A stretch of 64,000 bases of DNA, taken from Dictyobacter kobayashii. Its GTDB lineage: Bacteria > Chloroflexota > Ktedonobacteria > Ktedonobacterales > Ktedonobacteraceae. The stretch spans positions 5,766,001 through 5,830,000 of the forward strand of contig NZ_BIFS01000001.1 of assembly GCF_003967555.1 (NCBI RefSeq). Reading direction: 5' to 3'. Shown piece by piece: positions 1-8,738 of the stretch; the stretch's first letter is position 1; each line of letters opens with the position of its first letter. A program made the position numbers and the translations under genes. Under the pieces are notes generated by a model. It was not told where the DNA came from, made no database searches, and saw only the letters and a program-made list of their open reading frames with translations.

Positions 1-2
1 TG

Positions 3-497
3 GGCATTACCATCCCTGGCATGTTTATCCTGGTTGGTCGCGAAGGCCTGAAAAAACGCTTTGAGGGCATCCAGGGTCCAGGCAGGCTCCCGTACCAACT
101 GCTGGTAGATGCCCTGCTGGTTATCGGGCTATTCATCATGTTGTACGGAAGCTATGCCAACCTGACATTAGGTGCGAACGGCTACCAGGTAGGAATAAAA
201 GGAAATGCGACCGGTTTCACGCTGTGGATGATCACGGTACTCCTGTTGCTGGGTGTGCGGGGAGCCTTCAAGCTGGCTTTTGGGCATAGGAGTGGTGAGC
301 TCTGGTATCGAGTGCTGAACAAACTGCTCTATGTCGTGATACTGGTCCCCTTCATCTATGCCGTGCGCTCCATCTTCACGGGCCAGGCACCGCTCATCCA
401 TATCGGCGCGGCCGCTCCGGCGGCGGCACTGATTCTGCTTGGCGGATTTCTGATCCTGGTCGTTGGACGAGCTGTCGGTCAAAAAGTAAGCGCGTGA
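3..497 (+). CDS. Membrane protein, 5' end outside window
   Basis: The frame is open from the first bases of the window, so the Met codon at 21 need not be the start and the N-terminus is missing. About four hydrophobic segments are visible, near residues 28-50, 66-85, 100-117 and 130-150 counted from that Met, with short charged loops, which indicates an integral membrane protein. I do not recognise the family. It ends 45 bases before the GH15 gene on the same strand and may be the first member of an operon with it. Confidence 0.6.
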   Translation, partial: GITIPGMFILVGREGLKKRFEGIQGPGRLPYQLLVDALLVIGLFIMLYGSYANLTLGANGYQVGIKGNATGFTLWMITVLLLLGVRGAFKLAFGHRSGELWYRVLNKLLYVVILVPFIYAVRSIFTGQAPLIHIGAAAPAAALILLGGFLILVVGRAVGQKVSA

Positions 498-542
498 GAT
501 AGGAATAAAGAGGCTCGCTAGTTGGAAGAAAGAAGGTACAAC

Positions 543-2504
543 ATGGTGCGGGGGAACGAATTTCATCAGGCACATTCACCAATCAATGCGTATGGTGTCA
601 TCGGCGATTGTCATTCAGTAGTGCTGATAGCGCCGGATGGGTCGGCAGACTGGGCCTGTCTGCCTGACTTCGATAGCCCGTCCATCTTTTGTCGCCTGTT
701 GGATGCGGAACATGGGGGATACTTCCAGATCGCGCCAACGGATGGCTCGCTGCAGGGATCGCAGCGCTATCTACACAGGAGCAACGTGTTGCAAACACGT
801 TTTGTGAGTGAGAAAGGGGCCATAGAACTGACCGATTTTCTGCCCGTGGAGACCTTGCAGGCCAGGTCCTATGAGGAGGTTGCCGCCAACCTGACAAACA
901 GGCACAGCCCTCGTAGCTGCCTGGTACGGATGATCGAATGTACGCACGGCAGTATGGCAGTTACTATGCGTCTCAAGGTAACTCCGCACTATGCAAGTGT
1001 GCCAGCCGAGGTCGTGCTTTGCCCTGATAATATGGGGGCGTTCATCTCTGGTGGCCTGCAACATGTGGCGCTGCTCGCCGCCGATGTGCACCTGGTGCCG
1101 TCATTCACCATGGAGATCGTACAGGACCCAGATGCGTGGCATCCGACCATCCAGGCGCAATTTGTATTGCACAAAGGAGAAAGCCTGACCTTTTTGCTGG
1201 GTGTGGAGGATAGCATCTACACCGCCCATGAGCTGTTTGGGGATGAATTATTGCAACGTGATTTTAACGCGGAGTTGATCCATACGCTCCAGTGCTGGCG
1301 CGATTGGATCGCTGGTTGCGCCATCTGTACCCGGCATGGACCATATGCGCACTGGGTGGAGCGCAGCGCGCTGGTGTTGAAGTTACTGACATATGCTCCC
1401 ACCGGCGCGCTAATGGCTGCTCCGACGACATCCTTACCCGAAGAACTGGGATGTGTGCGCCATTGGGATTACCGCTTCACCTGGCTGCGTGACGTGAGCT
1501 TTACGCTTTACGCCTTTAATACCCTGGGCGTTACCAGTGAGGCTGCGGCATTTATGGACTGGCTCGGCCATATCCCATATGTGGATAGTGAGGATCTGCA
1601 GGTTATGTATGGTATCCATGACGAACGTGTCCTGACCGAGCAGGAACAGATCCTCCTGAGCGGTTGTGCCGGTTCTAGCCCCCTGCGCATCGGTAATGGG
1701 GCGGGCAGGCAGCAACAACTGGATATCATTGGCGGCCTGCACCTGTACCAGTGCCAGCAGCAATCCAACATCATCCTGGATAGTTCGTTGTGGATACGCA
1801 TAAGAGCGCTGGTGGACTATGTGTGTGACCACTGGCAGGAGCCTGATAGTGGCATCTGGGAGATGCGGACCGAGCCACGTCACTTTGTCTATTCCAAGGT
1901 TATGTGCTGGGTCGCCTTGGATCGTGGCATCCGAGCCGCGGTACAGACTGGCCTGGAGGCTGATCTTCCCAGGTGGACGCAGGTACGCGAGCAGCTGCGG
2001 GCTGAGATCCTGGAGCGCGGGTATGATCCATCCCTCGGAGCTTTTACCCAATCCTATGGTGATCAGGTGCTTGACGCGGCGAATCTACTGCTGCCGCTGG
2101 TTGGCTTTTTAGCGCCCGATGATCCGCGCATGCTCTCAACGGTTGAGCGCACCATGGAGCTGTTAACCAATGAGGATGGTTTTGTCTATCGCTATCGCCC
2201 GGTGGATGGTCTGCCGGGCGCCGAGGGAAGCTGCTCCATCTGCACGTGCTGGTTGATCGACAACCTGGCTCTGCAATGTCGCGTTGAAGAGGCGCACGCC
2301 ATTTTTGAGCGCTTGCTCAGTTGTGCCGGTAACCTGGGCCTCTTCTCTGAGCAGGTTGATGCTCAGGGCAGCATGGTGCCAGGGAATTATCCCCAGGCAT
2401 TGACGCACATGGCTTTGATCAATAGTGCCAGTAATCTCTGTAATGCAGGCAAGCAGTGTTCCAGGAATGTTGCTGCGCTGGATAGCGTCGAGAATTGTGC
2501 CTGA
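543..2504 (+). CDS. Glycoside hydrolase family 15 protein (glucoamylase/trehalase type)
   Basis: A 653-residue protein typical of bacterial GH15 enzymes, which release glucose from alpha-glucosides or trehalose by inversion. The N-terminal beta-sandwich domain opens with the family-typical IGDCHSVVLIAPDGSADW-like segment. The (alpha/alpha)6 catalytic domain shows HWDYRFTWLRD, PRHFVYSKVMCWVALDRG and, near the end, LFSEQVDAQG, the region holding the catalytic base. The ATG at 543 is chosen over an upstream TTG at 522 because AGAAAGAAGG precedes it. There is no signal peptide, so it is cytoplasmic and may recycle trehalose or maltodextrin. The substrate cannot be told from sequence. A disulfide oxidoreductase gene follows after 22 bases. 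Confidence 0.9.
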   Translation: MVRGNEFHQAHSPINAYGVIGDCHSVVLIAPDGSADWACLPDFDSPSIFCRLLDAEHGGYFQIAPTDGSLQGSQRYLHRSNVLQTRFVSEKGAIELTDFLPVETLQARSYEEVAANLTNRHSPRSCLVRMIECTHGSMAVTMRLKVTPHYASVPAEVVLCPDNMGAFISGGLQHVALLAADVHLVPSFTMEIVQDPDAWHPTIQAQFVLHKGESLTFLLGVEDSIYTAHELFGDELLQRDFNAELIHTLQCWRDWIAGCAICTRHGPYAHWVERSALVLKLLTYAPTGALMAAPTTSLPEELGCVRHWDYRFTWLRDVSFTLYAFNTLGVTSEAAAFMDWLGHIPYVDSEDLQVMYGIHDERVLTEQEQILLSGCAGSSPLRIGNGAGRQQQLDIIGGLHLYQCQQQSNIILDSSLWIRIRALVDYVCDHWQEPDSGIWEMRTEPRHFVYSKVMCWVALDRGIRAAVQTGLEADLPRWTQVREQLRAEILERGYDPSLGAFTQSYGDQVLDAANLLLPLVGFLAPDDPRMLSTVERTMELLTNEDGFVYRYRPVDGLPGAEGSCSICTCWLIDNLALQCRVEEAHAIFERLLSCAGNLGLFSEQVDAQGSMVPGNYPQALTHMALINSASNLCNAGKQCSRNVAALDSVENCA

Positions 2505-2526
2505 TTGCGCATAAAGAAAGCGAACG

Positions 2527-3996
2527 ATGATGGTAAGAGTACAGTATGATTTGACGATTATTGGTGGTGGATCGGCCGGGCTTACGGCCGCCCACCTGGC
2601 GCAGGCTCTGGGTAGTAAGGTGTTAGTGATCGATAAAAAACGGCTGGGCGGTGATTGCTTGCATTATGGCTGTGTGCCGAGCAAGAGCCTGATTCACGTG
2701 GCGCGCATGGCGTGGGCGAGGCAGGTTGATGCACGACTGGGACTGAGCTCGCGCTATGAGGGCGTCGATATGGCCGGGGTGAGCGCGTACATCCAGGATG
2801 TGATTGCGCGCGTGGCTGCTGAGGAGAAGGCGTATACAGAGGGCGTAACGGTACGCTATGGGGATGTCTCGTTCATCTCACCGATGAGGTTGCGCCTGAA
2901 CGATGAGGAGATTGGTAGCGACAACGTGTTGATCGCTACCGGCTCACATCCGGCGATACCAGCGATTGAGGGATTGCGGGAAACGGGCTATGTGACCAAT
3001 GAAGATGTCTTTGATCTGACGGCCCTCCCTGCTTCGCTGATTGTCGCCGGCGGTGGCCCCGTCGGTGTCGAACTGGCTCAGGCGTTTGGGCGCCTGGGCA
3101 CAAATGTAGTGATTGTTCAGGGGCCAGACCGGCTGCTACCGCGCGAAGACCCTGAAGTGTCTGAAAGGATTACAGGCATCCTTAAATCTGAGGGCATTGA
3201 GATCGTCACGAATACGCGCGTAGTGAAAACGTATCGTAGCGCGAGTGGCAAGAAGATGGTTGTGGCCCGGCGTGGGGAGTTGATGTTACGCATTGAAGCG
3301 GATGAATTGCTGCTCGCCCTTGGCCGTGAGCCCAATATCGATGGCGCGCAGTCGGGGTCAGACCGTGCAGGGTTGAACCTGGAGGCGGCCGGAGTGCGCT
3401 ATAGCAAGAAAGGCATTATAGTCAATGAATACCTGCAAACATCGGCGGCGCATATCTTCGCCCTGGGTGATGTGATTGGCGGCTACCAGTTCACGCATGT
3501 AGCCTCATATCAAGCCGGGGTAGCGGTGCGCAACGCGCTGGTACCAATCTTCAAGCAGAAAGTGGATTACCGCGTCGTGCCCCGGTGCACTTTTAGCGAT
3601 CCTGAGGTTGCTAGCGTGGGACTCACAGTCAGCGAGGCGCTGCACCAATATAAGCATGTGCATGTCAGCAAGTTGCCGTGGGCTGCAATCGATCGCGCGC
3701 AAACGGCGGGCGAGACAAAGGGCTTTATCAAGCTTGTCCTGGCCGGAAAAAAAGAAGAGATTGTGGGTGCCCATATGGTTGGTTCAGGCGCGGGCGAACT
3801 ACTGGGCGAGATCGCCCTGGCGATGCAGCACCACCTGACCATCAACGATATCATGAATACCATCCATCCCTATCCTACCCTGGGGACAGGACTGCAACAA
3901 GTGGCCTTTGAAGCCTATCTCCACGGCCCCCAGACGGTGCGCAATCGGAAGCTCATAAACCAGCTCGCGCGCATCCGCCTGCTGGGCAACAGCTGA
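2527..3996 (+). CDS. Class I pyridine nucleotide-disulfide oxidoreductase (dihydrolipoamide dehydrogenase / mercuric reductase-like)
   Basis: A 489-residue flavoprotein. The N-terminal FAD-binding GGGSAG motif is at about residue 13, the redox-active pair GGDCLHYGCVPSK puts cysteines at 44 and 49, and an internal NAD(P)-binding motif VAGGGPVGVELAQAF follows. The C-terminal dimerisation domain carries HPYPTLGTG, whose His is the catalytic base in this family. These enzymes pass electrons between NAD(P)H and a disulfide or metal substrate. No lipoyl-complex genes and no mer genes are nearby and no N-terminal heavy-metal domain is present, so the substrate is open. Only a weak ribosome site is seen; starts at 2527 and 2530 are equally possible. 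Confidence 0.88.
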   Translation: MMVRVQYDLTIIGGGSAGLTAAHLAQALGSKVLVIDKKRLGGDCLHYGCVPSKSLIHVARMAWARQVDARLGLSSRYEGVDMAGVSAYIQDVIARVAAEEKAYTEGVTVRYGDVSFISPMRLRLNDEEIGSDNVLIATGSHPAIPAIEGLRETGYVTNEDVFDLTALPASLIVAGGGPVGVELAQAFGRLGTNVVIVQGPDRLLPREDPEVSERITGILKSEGIEIVTNTRVVKTYRSASGKKMVVARRGELMLRIEADELLLALGREPNIDGAQSGSDRAGLNLEAAGVRYSKKGIIVNEYLQTSAAHIFALGDVIGGYQFTHVASYQAGVAVRNALVPIFKQKVDYRVVPRCTFSDPEVASVGLTVSEALHQYKHVHVSKLPWAAIDRAQTAGETKGFIKLVLAGKKEEIVGAHMVGSGAGELLGEIALAMQHHLTINDIMNTIHPYPTLGTGLQQVAFEAYLHGPQTVRNRKLINQLARIRLLGNS

Positions 3997-4025
3997 GGCA
4001 ATGGAGAGAGGAAAAAGCCCAAAGG

Positions 4026-4194
4026 AACACGATTTGTACGTGTGGGGCTTGCCCCCGCTTTTAATCTTCACGCTCGAAAAAGCAATGATAAGGATGTTTT
4101 GCAGCTATTTATTTGAGCGCATAAAGTTATTATTGTTTGTTTTCAGGCAGGAACGGATTAAGCGGGGGCAAGCCCCGCACGTACAGATCGTGTT
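4026..4194. repeat. REP-like inverted repeat pair, locus a
   Basis: Two 35-base arms (4026-4060 and 4160-4194) are inverted copies with two mismatches. The core is TACGTGCGGGGCTTGCCCCC followed by GCTT. About 100 A+T-rich bases lie between the arms. The same arms recur at 40106-40275, 45498-45800, 54995-55459, 57981-58130 and 60884-61040. Short open frames crossing it are not genes. Confidence 0.85.
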
Positions 4195-4417
4195 TCTTGT
4201 TGCGCTCAGTTGATTATCTGGTTGCTGCGTGAGGTGTATTGTGCACGAGGCCGGCATGCTGCGGGTTGTACATGGCAAGTTGGTTGATAAGCCGCATGCC
4301 TATGCCGCCTACAGGGGAACCGTTTCGTGTTGCGGAGGCCTTCGTTTATGGGATGGGACGGGTTCGTGTTGTGGAAGCTTTTTTGGGTTTCGAACATGGT
4401 TTTCTTTCTTTGGGGGG

Positions 4418-4828
4418 TCACGCTCCATTTGCTGTGATGCGTCGCTGCATCACAGCTTGCCAACCTTCAGCCGTAAATGCATGTAGATGGACCGCAGGCT
4501 CATTTAACACAATAAGAGCTATCACCTCGACGCGATCAGGGGCGTGAAGCAGGAGAAAAGCCATCGAACGATCAGCACCTATCATCTCCACGTCGATGTC
4601 CTCTTTCTCCGCTTCAGTCAAATTGTGATGATTAGCCCAGGCGCACGCGTATGCCACAAGGTTTTGCTCTTCTGGCCCGGTCAGAGGCTCCTCAGGATAT
4701 CTGGTTTGCCATTCTCTGACGAGGTGAGCACACGGTTGTTTGTTTATCATCGCCTTACTGATCGCATCCAGGAGCTGGTATTGCTTGTTGATTGGCGCCT
4801 TTTGTGCCTTCTGTTGGTTATCATGCAT
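4418..4828 (-). CDS. Hypothetical protein
   Basis: A 136-residue hydrophilic protein starting MHDNQQ. This ATG is preferred because AAAGGA lies 9 bases upstream; an in-frame ATG seven codons earlier would contain that site. Its central part is rich in acidic residues and it has no membrane segment or signal peptide. I recognise no domain. It is alone on this strand between the REP pair and a promoter directed the other way. Codon use and the good ribosome site favour a real gene. Confidence 0.6.
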   Translation of the reverse strand: MHDNQQKAQKAPINKQYQLLDAISKAMINKQPCAHLVREWQTRYPEEPLTGPEEQNLVAYACAWANHHNLTEAEKEDIDVEMIGADRSMAFLLLHAPDRVEVIALIVLNEPAVHLHAFTAEGWQAVMQRRITANGA

Positions 4829-4909
4829 GCCTATCGTTCCTTTCATAATAGATCAAGAAGTGACGAATGTATTACGGATGCAGGAACAGATTTGTTCTAC
4901 AATTAATTC

Positions 4910-4938
4910 TTGCGCAAGCCATGCTCTTGAGGTATACT
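4910..4938 (+). promoter_or_regulatory. Sigma70-type promoter for the leader ORF / hydrolase unit
   Basis: TTGCGC at 4910-4915 and TATACT at 4933-4938 are separated by 17 bases. It points at the short ORF at 4977 and the hydrolase at 5155. Confidence 0.6.
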
Positions 4939-4976
4939 GTCTACCTACAGCAAAAATAGAAAGGAGGTGTACAGCG

Positions 4977-5033
4977 ATGCTTTTGAGATATGAACTGAGA
5001 ATGAGGCGGAACTGTACACCTGAACGCCAGTGA
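4977..5033 (+). CDS. Putative 18-residue leader peptide
   Basis: A short ORF reads MLLRYELRMRRNCTPERQ. A strong ribosome site (AAGGAGG, 4961-4967) lies 9 bases before its ATG. Half of that site falls in a perfect 10-base inverted repeat, AGGTGTACAG at 4965-4974 and CTGTACACCT at 5012-5021, so the mRNA can fold to hide the start. Five of 18 residues are Arg. With a promoter before it and a terminator hairpin after it, this looks like a translational attenuator for the hydrolase at 5155. That function is inferred. Confidence 0.45.
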   Translation: MLLRYELRMRRNCTPERQ

Positions 5034-5092
5034 ATTAAGTTCTGCCTCCCTTCATCCCCATAGGTTTATATTGCTTACTTTTTGAGAATTGT

Positions 5093-5126
5093 CGCCGCTG
5101 CTAGCCCCTTTTTCGCGGCGTTTTTT
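5093..5126 (+). terminator. Rho-independent terminator or attenuator upstream of hydrolase
   Basis: CGCCGC (5093-5098) pairs with GCGGCG (5115-5120) and six T follow. It lies between the leader ORF and the hydrolase start, 28 bases before the GTG, so it could attenuate the hydrolase. Confidence 0.65.
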
Positions 5127-5154
5127 GTGTTACAAACTCTGAAGGAGATTTTTC

Positions 5155-5979
5155 GTGGCAGATTTACATTCACAAACAGGTTTTTTGCAGGCACAGGGTG
5201 CCCCGCTGTACTATGAAGTTGCCGGTCAGGGCGAGCCAGTGCTGTTGATCCATGCCGGGGTCGCCGATAGCAGGATGTGGGACGAGCAGTTTGCGGCATT
5301 CGCCCAACACTACCGCACCATTCGCTATGATCAGCGTGGCTATGGCCGATCGCAGTATCCAGCCGGGCCTTTTGCCTATCACGAGGACCCGGTAGAGCTC
5401 CTCAAGTCTCTTGATATTGGGAAGGCGCACGTCGTTGGTATCTCGTTTGGCGGCAAAGTCGCGCTCGATTTTACGCTGGCGCATCCCGAGATGGTGGCTT
5501 CGCTGGTGCTGGTCGCGCCAAGCGTGGGTGGTACACAGCCCTCGGAACTGGTGCAGAAGTTCGCAGAGGAAGAAGAGGCTTATCTGGAGCGTGGCGACCT
5601 GGACGCTGCGACCGAGCTGAATCTGCGCATGTGGGTCGATGGCCCACAACGGACGCCCGAGCAGGTCGATCCATTGGTGCGCGAGCGCGTACGCACGATG
5701 CAGTATCATGCCTTCACCGTCCCGGTGCCCGAGGGAGCCGAGACGCTGGATTTGCAGCCGCCAGCCATCACGCGCCTGGCCGAAGTGCAGAGGCCGACCC
5801 TGGTTATAGTTGGTGACTACGACATCCCCAAGAAGTTAGAACTGAGCCAGCAGCTCGCAGAGCGGCTCGCCGATGCGCAACAGGTGATCATCCCCGGGGT
5901 GGCGCACATGGTTAGTATGGAGCAGCCCGAGCAGTTCAATCGTGTCGTCCTCTCATTCTTGAACAAAGTCGCCATTTAA
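5155..5979 (+). CDS. Alpha/beta hydrolase
   Basis: A 274-residue alpha/beta hydrolase of the 3-oxoadipate enol-lactonase/esterase type. The nucleophile elbow is GISFGG, the acid is probably the Asp in VGDYDIP, and the His is in PGVAHMVSME near the C-terminus. The oxyanion-hole segment LIHAGVADSRMW is at the usual place. The start is GTG, supported by GAAGGAG 8 bases upstream. It is cytoplasmic. The enzyme family is clear but the substrate is not. It sits behind a leader ORF and terminator, so its expression is probably conditional. Confidence 0.88.
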   Translation: MADLHSQTGFLQAQGAPLYYEVAGQGEPVLLIHAGVADSRMWDEQFAAFAQHYRTIRYDQRGYGRSQYPAGPFAYHEDPVELLKSLDIGKAHVVGISFGGKVALDFTLAHPEMVASLVLVAPSVGGTQPSELVQKFAEEEEAYLERGDLDAATELNLRMWVDGPQRTPEQVDPLVRERVRTMQYHAFTVPVPEGAETLDLQPPAITRLAEVQRPTLVIVGDYDIPKKLELSQQLAERLADAQQVIIPGVAHMVSMEQPEQFNRVVLSFLNKVAI

Positions 5980-6000
5980 TCGTCTTTGCGTTATCCCTTT

Positions 6001-6036
6001 CTTTATCTCATCCAAAGAGCTTTGGGTGAGATAAAG
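6001..6036. terminator. Long hairpin after hydrolase
   Basis: A 17-base stem (6001-6017 with 6020-6036) has a single G-T pair and a 2-base loop. No T run follows, so it may be a processing or terminator-like hairpin. Confidence 0.45.
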
Positions 6037-6252
6037 AAGCTGAGAAAACTTATCTTTAAGTTGGACCTGATCGGAATGAGATTAATAAATGCTAAGAAAG
6101 AGAATAAAGTGCATCTACATGAGTAACATGATCGTGCCATAGGAGGATAACGGATCGGTGCTTGCAGATGTGCGAGCAGAAATGGTTCGTTTGAGACAAG
6201 CAATAATATTGTTTTTTTATCGCACATACATCAAAATGATGTGGAGGACTCC

Positions 6253-6708
6253 ATGGCGAATTGGTCTATAAATCGTGTTGTGGCACTGGTGATTGGTATC
6301 ATCTTTCTTATTCTTGGTATTGTCGGTTTTGTGACTCCAACCGAGAACAGCACTGGTGTGCAGGCCATCTTCGGTATCTTCGACTCTGATACCATCCATA
6401 ATATTCTGTATGTTGTTACCGGCCTGCTGGGTATCGGATCAGCCTTCACCGGCTACGAGCGCCGCTTTAATCAGATCTTCGGCATCGTCTACATCTTACT
6501 CGCCCTGCTTGGTCTGATCCCACAGCTCTACTTCCCGGCTGGATCATATGGCAACGATAAAGGCCTGTTCCTGGGTCTGACCCACCTGAACGCTGGCGAC
6601 CACATCCTGCACCTGATCACTGGATTGATCGCAGCCGCTATTGGCTTCTTCGTCAAAGGTACAGTTAGAAATCCAGGTCCCAATGCCCGTGCTCGCCACA
6701 GCTTGTAA
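6253..6708 (+). CDS. DUF4383 family membrane protein
   Basis: A 151-residue protein with four hydrophobic segments, at about 8-29, 49-67, 74-92 and 115-135, and a conserved HILHLITG segment before the last one. This matches the four-helix DUF4383 membrane proteins common in Actinobacteria and Chloroflexota, whose function is unknown. The ATG at 6253 is preferred over a GTG at 6241 because GGAGG lies just before it. It is followed by a clear hairpin terminator, so it is probably monocistronic. Confidence 0.8.
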   Translation: MANWSINRVVALVIGIIFLILGIVGFVTPTENSTGVQAIFGIFDSDTIHNILYVVTGLLGIGSAFTGYERRFNQIFGIVYILLALLGLIPQLYFPAGSYGNDKGLFLGLTHLNAGDHILHLITGLIAAAIGFFVKGTVRNPGPNARARHSL

Positions 6709-6744
6709 GCTACCAGATTCACACTGCTAGCTCTTAATATGAAC

Positions 6745-6785
6745 GACCGTGCTCCCCACTATTTCGGGGATCACGGTCATTTCTA
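6745..6785 (+). terminator. Hairpin terminator after the DUF4383 gene
   Basis: GACCGTG..CCCC pairs with GGGG..CACGGTC around an 8-base loop and a T-rich tail follows. Confidence 0.65.
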
Positions 6786-7071
6786 TAGGGGAAAAGTGCA
6801 TGGTCAGAGCGTGCGAAGGACGTGGGAAGCGAACACGTTCGATGCAGCTTTCTGGTTTTTAGACAGGCCAATGTATGTGGTAAAATATTGAATGATCTAT
6901 TTATAAGAGTATTTAATGTCAAATGGATAGAAATTGATTGCGCGGCGCTTTTATGGTTGAGCGCCTGGCCATAACTATGCCTGCTGGCGTGGCACCCTGG
7001 CGGACGGCCTGCAATTTCTCCTGAAATGATTTTTTGATTGGAAGACAAATAGGCATAGGAGGGTTAGTTTG

Positions 7072-7557
7072 ATGGTTGTTTTAGAGCCGATGACAGAGGC
7101 GGAATTACAGAGTTACCTGGATTTCGCGGTAGCGGATTATGCCCAGGAGCACGTGAAGAGTGGGCGTTGGTCCGAGGGAGAGGCGCTGGCATTGGCCAAA
7201 AAGCAGTATGCTGAGTTGTTGCCCGCCGGAGTTGCTTCGCCGCAGCAATACCTTTTCACTCTTGTTGACCCGGAGCAGCAACGCAAGGTGGGCATCCTCT
7301 GGTTCGCGATTGAGGAGCGCAGGGGGCGGCGTGGCGCCTTTGTCTATGATATACGCATTGAGGAAGCTTATCGACACCAGGGTTATGGTTCGCAGGCTTT
7401 CCGCGAGATGGAGATGAAGGTGCGCGCTCTTGGGGCCAGCCAGATCGGCTTGCATGTCTTCGGGCATAATCAGGTCGCTCTAGAGATGTATCAAAAGCTG
7501 GGCTATGTGGCCACCAATATCTCGATGGTCAAAGAACTGGATCAGATGCAGCAATAA
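7072..7557 (+). CDS. GNAT family N-acetyltransferase
   Basis: A 161-residue GNAT acetyltransferase. It has an N-terminal helix that is rich in acidic residues, then the core with the acetyl-CoA pyrophosphate-binding RHQGYGSQAF (R/QxxGxG/A type), and a C-terminal HNQVALEMYQKLGYV segment typical of the family. The first strand-pair holds VGILWFAIE. ATG 7072 is chosen over TTG 7069 because AGGAGGG is better spaced from it. The acceptor substrate cannot be predicted. It is soluble and stands alone before the WD40 gene. Confidence 0.85.
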   Translation: MVVLEPMTEAELQSYLDFAVADYAQEHVKSGRWSEGEALALAKKQYAELLPAGVASPQQYLFTLVDPEQQRKVGILWFAIEERRGRRGAFVYDIRIEEAYRHQGYGSQAFREMEMKVRALGASQIGLHVFGHNQVALEMYQKLGYVATNISMVKELDQMQQ

Positions 7558-7606
7558 GCAATACCTGTCATTGAGTAACCAGACAGCAAGATAGGAGAAG
7601 CTCTCT

Positions 7607-8717
7607 ATGAGCACAGCGGAACCAGAGCAGCCTACATCTGACAGGCTGCCTTATGGGGTCAAGCTGTTGCGTATCTTTAAGGAGCCTACCGTCGCCTTTA
7701 TTGTGTCTATGGTGTGGTCGCCCGACGGGACGCGCGTAGCTACTGGCTCTTCGGATAAGACTATGCGTGTGTGGGAAGTAAGCAGCGGTGAGTTATTGCA
7801 TACCTCGGAAGTGTATGCATCTACAGTTAGGGAGGTGGAGTGGTCGCCTGATGGCAGGCGCGGCTTTCGGGTTTAGCACTGAGGTATGGATATGGGATAG
7901 CAGCAGCGGTGAGCTACTGCCATGTTGGGAGGGGCATCACGCAGGGATCTGGTCGCTGGCGTGGTCGGCCGATAGTACCAGGTTGGCTGGCTGGTCCGTG
8001 GGTTGGGAAGTGCGTGTCTGGGATGGTAGCAATGGGAAGTTGTTATATGAGGTGGAGGGACATCGCGAAGGACTGAAATTGTCTGTGGCGTGGTCGCCCG
8101 ATGGCAGACAGCTAGCCACTGGCCAGACGGATGGCATTGTACGAGTGTGGGATGGACATAGCGGGCAGCTCGTGCATAAGCTAGAAGGGGACCAGAGCCA
8201 TGCCTGGTCGGTTGATTGGTCACCTGATGGGACCCGGCTGGCCGCCGGTACAACCAGTGGTACCGCGCGAATCTGGGATGGTAGCAGCGGTAAACTCTAC
8301 CATGTGCTGGAAGGACGCACAAATTGGGTCAGATCAATAGCGTGGTCGCCCGATGGGACGCAGTTAGCTACCAGTTCCCTGGATAGGACTGTCCGGCTAT
8401 GGGATAGGAATAGCGGGATGTTGCTTTATACGTTAGAAGGATATACCGAGGGACGGAACCATTTATTGGCGTGGTCAGCGGATGGTATGTGGCTGGCGGC
8501 CAGCGCCTATAAAGGTGATCGCGGAGAGGTCTACATCTGGCATACTCCCAACTGGGAGCTGCGGGCAACCTTTCCCATGTCCGGCCTGATCCATGGGAAG
8601 CCATTTGCCTGGCACCCTGATCAACCCCTCCTGATTGCCCCTGGTCCAGTGCGGTCTGAGTTTAGCCTCTGGCAACTGGATGTGGATAATGCGAGGCCGC
8701 CCGGCGAGCATGCCTGA
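7607..8717 (+). pseudogene. WD40 repeat protein, frameshifted
   Basis: A cytoplasmic beta-propeller protein of about 370 residues. About seven units are visible, each with a WSPDGT-type turn followed by an (R/I)WD ending. The reading frame changes near 7860, inside the second repeat: the frame from 7607 holds repeat one and half of repeat two, and the frame ending at 8717 holds the rest. This is the only frameshift in the window that needs a net gain of one base (or loss of two). The good ribosome site (AGGAG) before 7607 supports this start. WD40 propellers act as protein-binding platforms; no partner is evident here. Confidence 0.8.
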
Positions 8718-8738
8718 CGGCCTCACGGCTAGCTTTAT

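Noticed and set aside
4001-4213. 70-codon open frame after the oxidoreductase
   Set aside because: It crosses the REP pair and resembles no protein.
5155-5979. Naming the hydrolase PcaD
   Set aside because: No beta-ketoadipate pathway genes are nearby and the motifs are shared by many esterases.
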